Part shown: piece after piece, positions 5,182-8,378 of the stretch
How positions within the stretch are numbered: position 1 is the first letter of the stretch
How the letters are laid out: each line of letters opens with the position of its first letter
Assembly: GCA_007116995.1 (NCBI GenBank)
Contig: SKHL01000281.1
Span: forward strand, 1-8,378
Direction of reading: 5' to 3'
Length of the DNA: 8,378 bases
Source of the DNA: Limnochordia bacterium
GTDB taxonomy: Bacteria; Bacillota; Limnochordia; Darwinibacteriales; DTU012
Made by a program: the position numbers and the translations under genes
The notes under the pieces: generated by a model
What the model saw: only the letters and a program-made list of their open reading frames with translations
Database searches by the model: none
Told to the model about the DNA's origin: nothing

Positions 5182-6627
5182 TTGAGTAAAGCTGATATTG
5201 GTTTAATAGGATTAGCAGTAATGGGTGAAAACTTAGTACTTAACATGGAAAGTAAGGGCTTTAGCGTTGCCGTTTATAACCGCACTGTGGAGCGGGTAAC
5301 CAAGTTTATCGAAGGTGGAGCAAAGGGTAAGAATATCATTGGCACCAAAACTGTACAGGAACTGGTCGATGCGTTGAAAACACCACGCAAGGTGATACTA
5401 ATGGTGAAGGCAGGGCAACCTGTGGATGACTTTATTGAACAACTAATTCCATATTTGGACAAAGGGGATATCATTATTGATGGCGGAAACTCCCATTATC
5501 CGGATACGGTGCGCCGGACTAAACGGGTAGAGGAAGCTGGGCTTCTCTTTATCGGTACTGGTGTATCAGGAGGCGAAGAAGGTGCATTGAAGGGACCAAG
5601 TATTATGCCAGGAGGTTCTCCCGAAGCCTGGGGTGCAGTTAAACCCATCTTCCAAAAGATTTCAGCAAAAGTGGCTGGAGGCTTTCCCTGTTGCCAGTGG
5701 GTAGGGCCTGATGGAGCAGGTCATTTTGTGAAAATGGTTCACAATGGCATTGAGTATGGAGATATGCAGCTTATCTGCGAGGCCTACTACATTATGAAGA
5801 ACGCATTAGGGCTAACAGCGGAAGAATTACATCAGGTGTTTGCTGATTGGAATCAAGGCGAGTTGGATAGTTATTTAATCGAGATTACCCGGGATATATT
5901 CGTCAAGAAGGATAAGGATACCGGTACTCCGTTATTGGAGTTGATCTTAGACACTGCTGGACAAAAAGGGACTGGGAAGTGGACGAGTCAAGCAGCCCTT
6001 GATCTAGGCATCGCTACCCCAACGATTACAGAAGCCGTCTTTGCCCGGTGCTTATCGGCTGTGAAGGACGAGAGAGTTGCGGCTGCTAAGATATTATCAG
6101 GACCTGATGGGAAATACGAGGGGAATAAAGAAGAGTTTATTGAAGCCATTCGTCAGGCTTTATATGCGTCCAAGATATGTTCCTATGCCCAAGGATTCGC
6201 GATGATGCGTGAAGCGTCTAAGGAATATAATTGGAATCTAAATTTTGGTGATATCGCTTTGATGTGGCGTGGCGGATGCATTATCCGAGCCCAATTTTTA
6301 GAGAGCATTAAAGATGCCTTTGCCGAGAATCCTGAGCTTAATAATCTATTATTAGCTCCATATTTTAAGGAAGCAGTCGAGAGCGCACAAGGGAAATGGC
6401 GTCAAGTAGTAGCAACAGCCACCAATCTTGGTCTGCCCATTCCAGCCTTTAGTTCGGCATTGTCTTATTTCGATAGTTATCGTCGGACAACATTATCTGC
6501 TAATTTGATCCAAGCACAACGAGACTACTTTGGTGCTCATACCTATCAGCGTATAGATAGGGAAGGAGTATTCCATACAGAATGGCTAACGCCAGGTAGC
6601 GAAGTTACTAGTGATAAAGTAGATTAA
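5182..6627 (+). CDS. gnd: 6-phosphogluconate dehydrogenase (decarboxylating)
   Basis: A complete 481-residue 6-phosphogluconate dehydrogenase, close to the usual 468-470 residues of the long dimeric form. It oxidises 6-phosphogluconate to ribulose 5-phosphate and CO2 in the oxidative pentose phosphate pathway, in the cytoplasm. Visible parts are the Rossmann fingerprint GLIGLAVMG (7-15), NRT (33-35) after the second strand, which favours NADP, the substrate loop SGGEEGALKGPSIMPGG (129-145), the catalytic K184 and E191 in HFVKMVHNGIEYGD, QKGTGKWTS (261-269), and the C-terminal QRDYFGAHTY/EGVFHTEW segment that closes the neighbouring subunit's site. Start is TTG with AAGGGA at 5171-5176; the N-terminus MSKADIGLIGLAVMG matches family starts, so a later start is unlikely. 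It is the last gene of the run, followed by a strong hairpin at 6640. No glucose-6-phosphate dehydrogenase gene is in the window. Confidence 0.97.
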   Translation: MSKADIGLIGLAVMGENLVLNMESKGFSVAVYNRTVERVTKFIEGGAKGKNIIGTKTVQELVDALKTPRKVILMVKAGQPVDDFIEQLIPYLDKGDIIIDGGNSHYPDTVRRTKRVEEAGLLFIGTGVSGGEEGALKGPSIMPGGSPEAWGAVKPIFQKISAKVAGGFPCCQWVGPDGAGHFVKMVHNGIEYGDMQLICEAYYIMKNALGLTAEELHQVFADWNQGELDSYLIEITRDIFVKKDKDTGTPLLELILDTAGQKGTGKWTSQAALDLGIATPTITEAVFARCLSAVKDERVAAAKILSGPDGKYEGNKEEFIEAIRQALYASKICSYAQGFAMMREASKEYNWNLNFGDIALMWRGGCIIRAQFLESIKDAFAENPELNNLLLAPYFKEAVESAQGKWRQVVATATNLGLPIPAFSSALSYFDSYRRTTLSANLIQAQRDYFGAHTYQRIDREGVFHTEWLTPGSEVTSDKVD

Positions 6628-6639
6628 GGTAAGTCCGCC

Positions 6640-6683
6640 AATCTTAGGCTTCCTAATAGAGATATTAGGAGGCCTAAGATTTT
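6640..6683 (+). terminator. long hairpin terminator after gnd
   Basis: Arms 6640-6658 and 6663-6681 pair over 19 bases with a single G-U wobble (6650/6671) around a GAGA loop. TTTT covers 6680-6683 at the base of the right arm. It begins 12 bases after the gnd stop. The T-run is short, so it may rely partly on stem length. On the minus strand no T-run follows, so termination in that direction is less likely but possible. Confidence 0.8.
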
Positions 6684-6706
6684 ACGTCTAACCATTGTAC
6701 ATCCAA

Positions 6707-6731
6707 CTGTAGGGAAGAGCAACCCTAGCAG
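6707..6731 (-). terminator. weak hairpin after the YqhV-family gene
   Basis: On the minus strand CTGC-TAGGG pairs with CCCTA-CAG (6707-6714 with 6723-6731, one bulged base at 6728) around an 8-base loop. It starts 18 bases beyond the stop of the minus-strand gene. No T-run follows, so terminator function is uncertain; the larger hairpin at 6640-6681 lies next in line. Confidence 0.3.
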
Positions 6732-6749
6732 ACCAATTCTGGCAGGAGC

Positions 6750-7016
6750 TTAACGCGTGCCTGCGAAGATGAGGAGCACACCAAGACCAACTAGGATCAT
6801 TTTGTAGAGCGGAAGTTGTTGGGATAACCCGATTAGACCCAGTGTACTAACAATGATAAGGATAGTTGGGCCAATCATTCCTAACACGGCATTAATTTTC
6901 ATCGCAGTATGCACACTCCCGAATTTGAGCATAAGTAATGCAGCCGTGATTTCAATTGAACCAGCAATTAGACGAAATAAGGCCATACTTAGGACGATAC
7001 GCAGTTCGGTTAACAT
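6750..7016 (-). CDS. yqhV: YqhV-family small membrane protein (DUF2619)
   Basis: An 88-residue hydrophobic protein matching the YqhV/DUF2619 family of Bacillota. In Bacillus the gene lies near spoIIIA and is of unknown function. Three likely membrane segments are seen at about 7-30, 41-63 and 70-85. Family-like patterns are ALFRLIAGSIEITAALLML near the N-terminus, NAVLGMIGPTILI in the middle and LVGLGVLLIFAG at the end. I choose ATG 7016 (minus strand) because AGGAGG (7023-7028) lies 6 bases before it. An in-frame ATG at 7040 lies upstream of that SD and would place it inside the gene. It is the only minus-strand gene here, divergent from glyA with 45 bases between starts and convergent with gnd. 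Membrane topology and role cannot be derived from the sequence. Confidence 0.85.
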   Translation of the reverse strand: MLTELRIVLSMALFRLIAGSIEITAALLMLKFGSVHTAMKINAVLGMIGPTILIIVSTLGLIGLSQQLPLYKMILVGLGVLLIFAGTR

Positions 7017-7022
7017 ATGATT

Positions 7023-7028
7023 CCTCCT
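7023..7028 (-). promoter_or_regulatory. ribosome binding site deciding the yqhV start at 7016
   Basis: CCTCCT on the plus strand reads AGGAGG on the minus strand, 6 bases before ATG 7016. It lies inside the longer possible reading frame that starts at 7040, which excludes that longer start. Confidence 0.85.
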
Positions 7029-7047
7029 AGTTGTAAACAAGATAGAG

Positions 7048-7054
7048 AAAGGGG
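7048..7054 (+). promoter_or_regulatory. ribosome binding site deciding the glyA start at TTG 7062
   Basis: AAAGGGG ends 7 bases before TTG 7062. A TTG at 7056 is only 1 base away from it, and the in-frame ATG at 7017 has no SD in front and would add 15 residues not found in the family. Confidence 0.75.
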
Positions 7055-7060
7055 TTTGAC

Positions 7061-7069
7061 ATTGTATCA
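7061..7069 (-). promoter_or_regulatory. possible extended -10 promoter element for yqhV
   Basis: The minus strand reads TGATACAAT here, an extended -10 (TGn) with 5/6 match to TATAAT, about 45 bases upstream of the yqhV start. No good -35 is present 17 bases further upstream. It overlaps the TTG start codon of glyA, so if used, the two genes would interfere. Confidence 0.3.
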
Positions 7070-8309
7070 GAGTTTAAAGATTGTAGATCCGGAACTACTA
7101 GAAGTGATTCACTTAGAGACACAGCGACAAGCGGATAAACTAGAACTTATTGCCTCAGAGAATTTTGTTAGCCAAGCCGTACTCGAGGCGATGGGAAGCC
7201 CACTCACCAATAAATATGCAGAAGGCTACCCGGGTAGACGTTATTATGGTGGATGCGAGTATGTTGATGTGGCAGAAAAACTAGCGATTAAACGAGCCAA
7301 GCGGTTGTTTAGCGCTGATCACGTGAATGTTCAATCTCATTCAGGCGCGCAAGCAAACCAAGCTGTGTATTATGCATTATTGAAACCAGGGGATACTGTG
7401 CTTGGAATGGATCTGAGTCACGGGGGACACTTAACCCACGGAAGCCCAGTAAATATGTCCGGGTCTTGGTTTAATTTCATCCACTATGGGGTAACGAAAA
7501 ACGATGAGCTCCTTGATTATGAACAAGTAGAGACCTTAGCGATTAAGCATAAACCGAAGCTGATCGTAGCAGGAGCCTCAGCCTATCCAAGAATCATTGA
7601 TTTTGCTAGGTTGCGCCAAATTGCTGATAAAGCTGATGCACTGTTAATGGTAGATATGGCTCATATCGCCGGTCTAGTGGCGGCAGGTGTACATCCAAGT
7701 CCTATACCCCATGCACAAGTGGTGACAACCACTACTCATAAAACCTTACGGGGACCAAGAGGGGGTATGATTTTATGTAGCAAAGACTTGGCTAGAACCA
7801 TTGATAAAGCCGTTTTTCCTGGAATTCAGGGGGGCCCTTTGATGCATATTATTGCTGCTAAGGCCGTAGCCTTTAAAGAAGCACTCACCGATGATTTTAA
7901 GGCATACCAGCAGCAAATTATTGATAATGCACAAGCCTTAGCCCGAGGATTAAAAGAAGAAGGCTTTCGTCTAATCTCGGGAGGTACCGATAATCATCTT
8001 TTGTTAGTCGATGTCAAAACCCGAAATTTCACTGGGAAAGAGGCAGAAAAACTGCTAGATGAGGTGGGTATAACTGCAAATAAAAATACGATTCCCTTTG
8101 AAACAGAGAGTCCGTTTGTTACTAGTGGAATCCGCCTAGGAACTGCGGCTCTGACTAGTCGTGGTTTAAAAGAGCAGGAGATGCAGGAAATAGCTAAATT
8201 GATAAGTAATACGCTAAATCGAGACACAGCTAATTACAGCGGTATTAAACAGGGGATTGCGGATATTACCAAAAGATTTCCCTTATATACTAATCTCATC
8301 AACGAATAA
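7062..8309 (+). CDS. glyA: serine hydroxymethyltransferase
   Basis: A complete 415-residue serine hydroxymethyltransferase, the usual bacterial length. It is a PLP enzyme that moves a one-carbon unit between serine and tetrahydrofolate, giving glycine and 5,10-methylene-THF in the cytoplasm. Motifs are ELIASENFVS (28-37), TNKYAEGYPGRRYYGG (49-64), the QSHSGAQAN segment (91-99), DMAHIAGLVAAG (198-209) with the PLP-ring contacts D198 and H201, and THKTLRGPRGG (225-235) with the PLP lysine K227. SGIRLGTAALTSRG (355-368) carries R358, which binds the substrate carboxylate by alignment. Start is taken as TTG 7062 (SD AAAGGGG). It is separated from gnd by a terminator and by yqhV on the other strand, so it needs its own promoter, which would lie within yqhV; I could not find a convincing one. 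No clear terminator follows. In Bacillus subtilis glyA precedes upp; whether this holds here lies outside the window. Confidence 0.97.
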   Translation: MYQSLKIVDPELLEVIHLETQRQADKLELIASENFVSQAVLEAMGSPLTNKYAEGYPGRRYYGGCEYVDVAEKLAIKRAKRLFSADHVNVQSHSGAQANQAVYYALLKPGDTVLGMDLSHGGHLTHGSPVNMSGSWFNFIHYGVTKNDELLDYEQVETLAIKHKPKLIVAGASAYPRIIDFARLRQIADKADALLMVDMAHIAGLVAAGVHPSPIPHAQVVTTTTHKTLRGPRGGMILCSKDLARTIDKAVFPGIQGGPLMHIIAAKAVAFKEALTDDFKAYQQQIIDNAQALARGLKEEGFRLISGGTDNHLLLVDVKTRNFTGKEAEKLLDEVGITANKNTIPFETESPFVTSGIRLGTAALTSRGLKEQEMQEIAKLISNTLNRDTANYSGIKQGIADITKRFPLYTNLINE

Positions 8310-8334
8310 TCAGTAGGGCTGACACGAATAGGGG

Positions 8335-8363
8335 TTGATTATTTGGGAAAACTATACTATAAT
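8335..8363 (+). promoter_or_regulatory. sigma-A-type promoter for the next gene (outside window)
   Basis: TTGATT (8335-8340) and TATAAT (8358-8363) with an optimal 17-base spacer. The -10 is a perfect consensus and the -35 matches 4/6. It lies 25 bases after the glyA stop and points rightward, so transcription would start near 8370 and read a gene beyond the window. It is the best promoter match in the window. Confidence 0.7.
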
Positions 8364-8378
8364 TTAAGCATATAGCCA

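Noticed and set aside
7014..7040. CATATG palindrome and the TTGT-AA-ACAA repeat (7031-7040) as operator sites
   Set aside because: The palindrome is explained by the yqhV start codon and the repeat arms are only 4 bases, so both are expected by chance.
7017..7061. ATG 7017 as the glyA start
   Set aside because: It has no SD, the added residues include the complement of the yqhV SD, and the SHMT N-terminus fits TTG 7062 preceded by AAAGGGG.
8310..8334. Terminator after glyA
   Set aside because: Only a weak AATCA/TGATT pairing with a long loop and no T-run is present.
1..8378. CRISPR array, insertion sequence, tRNA, rRNA or prophage pieces
   Set aside because: I saw no spaced direct repeats, transposase-like frames, integrase sites or RNA gene signatures; gene content and base use are uniform.

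Overview
The window looks like chromosomal DNA of a low-to-moderate GC member of the Bacillota, probably a spore-forming and partly anaerobic lineage (Clostridia-like or an anaerobic Bacilli relative). The reasons are strong GGAGG-type ribosome binding sites on nearly every gene, frequent TTG/GTG starts, a YlbF/YmcA-family protein, a YqhV-family membrane protein, and a phosphofructokinase with the residues of the pyrophosphate-dependent type. I see no mobile element, CRISPR array, tRNA or rRNA. This is a core-metabolism region, not an accessory island.

Layout. (1) Positions 1-342 hold the 3' end of a KDPG/KHG aldolase gene (eda). (2) A 200-base gap (343-542) holds only a weak promoter candidate. 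(3) Positions 543-6627 hold six closely spaced same-strand genes with 13-37 base gaps and no internal terminator: a divergent YchF/OLA1-family P-loop protein, a YlbF/YmcA-family protein, an endonuclease IV-like TIM-barrel protein, a probable PPi-dependent 6-phosphofructokinase, a HAD-family hydrolase and 6-phosphogluconate dehydrogenase (gnd). The run ends at a long 19-bp hairpin (6640-6681). (4) A small YqhV-family membrane protein lies on the minus strand (6750-7016). (5) Serine hydroxymethyltransferase (glyA, 7062-8309) is divergent from it, with 45 bases between the two start codons. (6) The last 69 bases contain a good sigma-A-type promoter (8335-8363) pointing out of the window.

How they fit together. 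Eda, the phosphofructokinase and Gnd act at the junction of the Entner-Doudoroff, glycolytic and oxidative pentose phosphate routes, and the HAD protein may be a phosphatase on a related sugar phosphate. The first three genes of the run have no obvious metabolic link to the last three. That mixture, plus sequence oddities in the YchF-like protein (shortened switch I), the Nfo-like protein (one expected metal-ligand Asp is Lys) and the phosphofructokinase (GGNDS), is the most interesting content. I do not see strong evidence for a wholly new system. The best lead is a possible sugar-phosphate operon built around divergent paralogs of housekeeping proteins.
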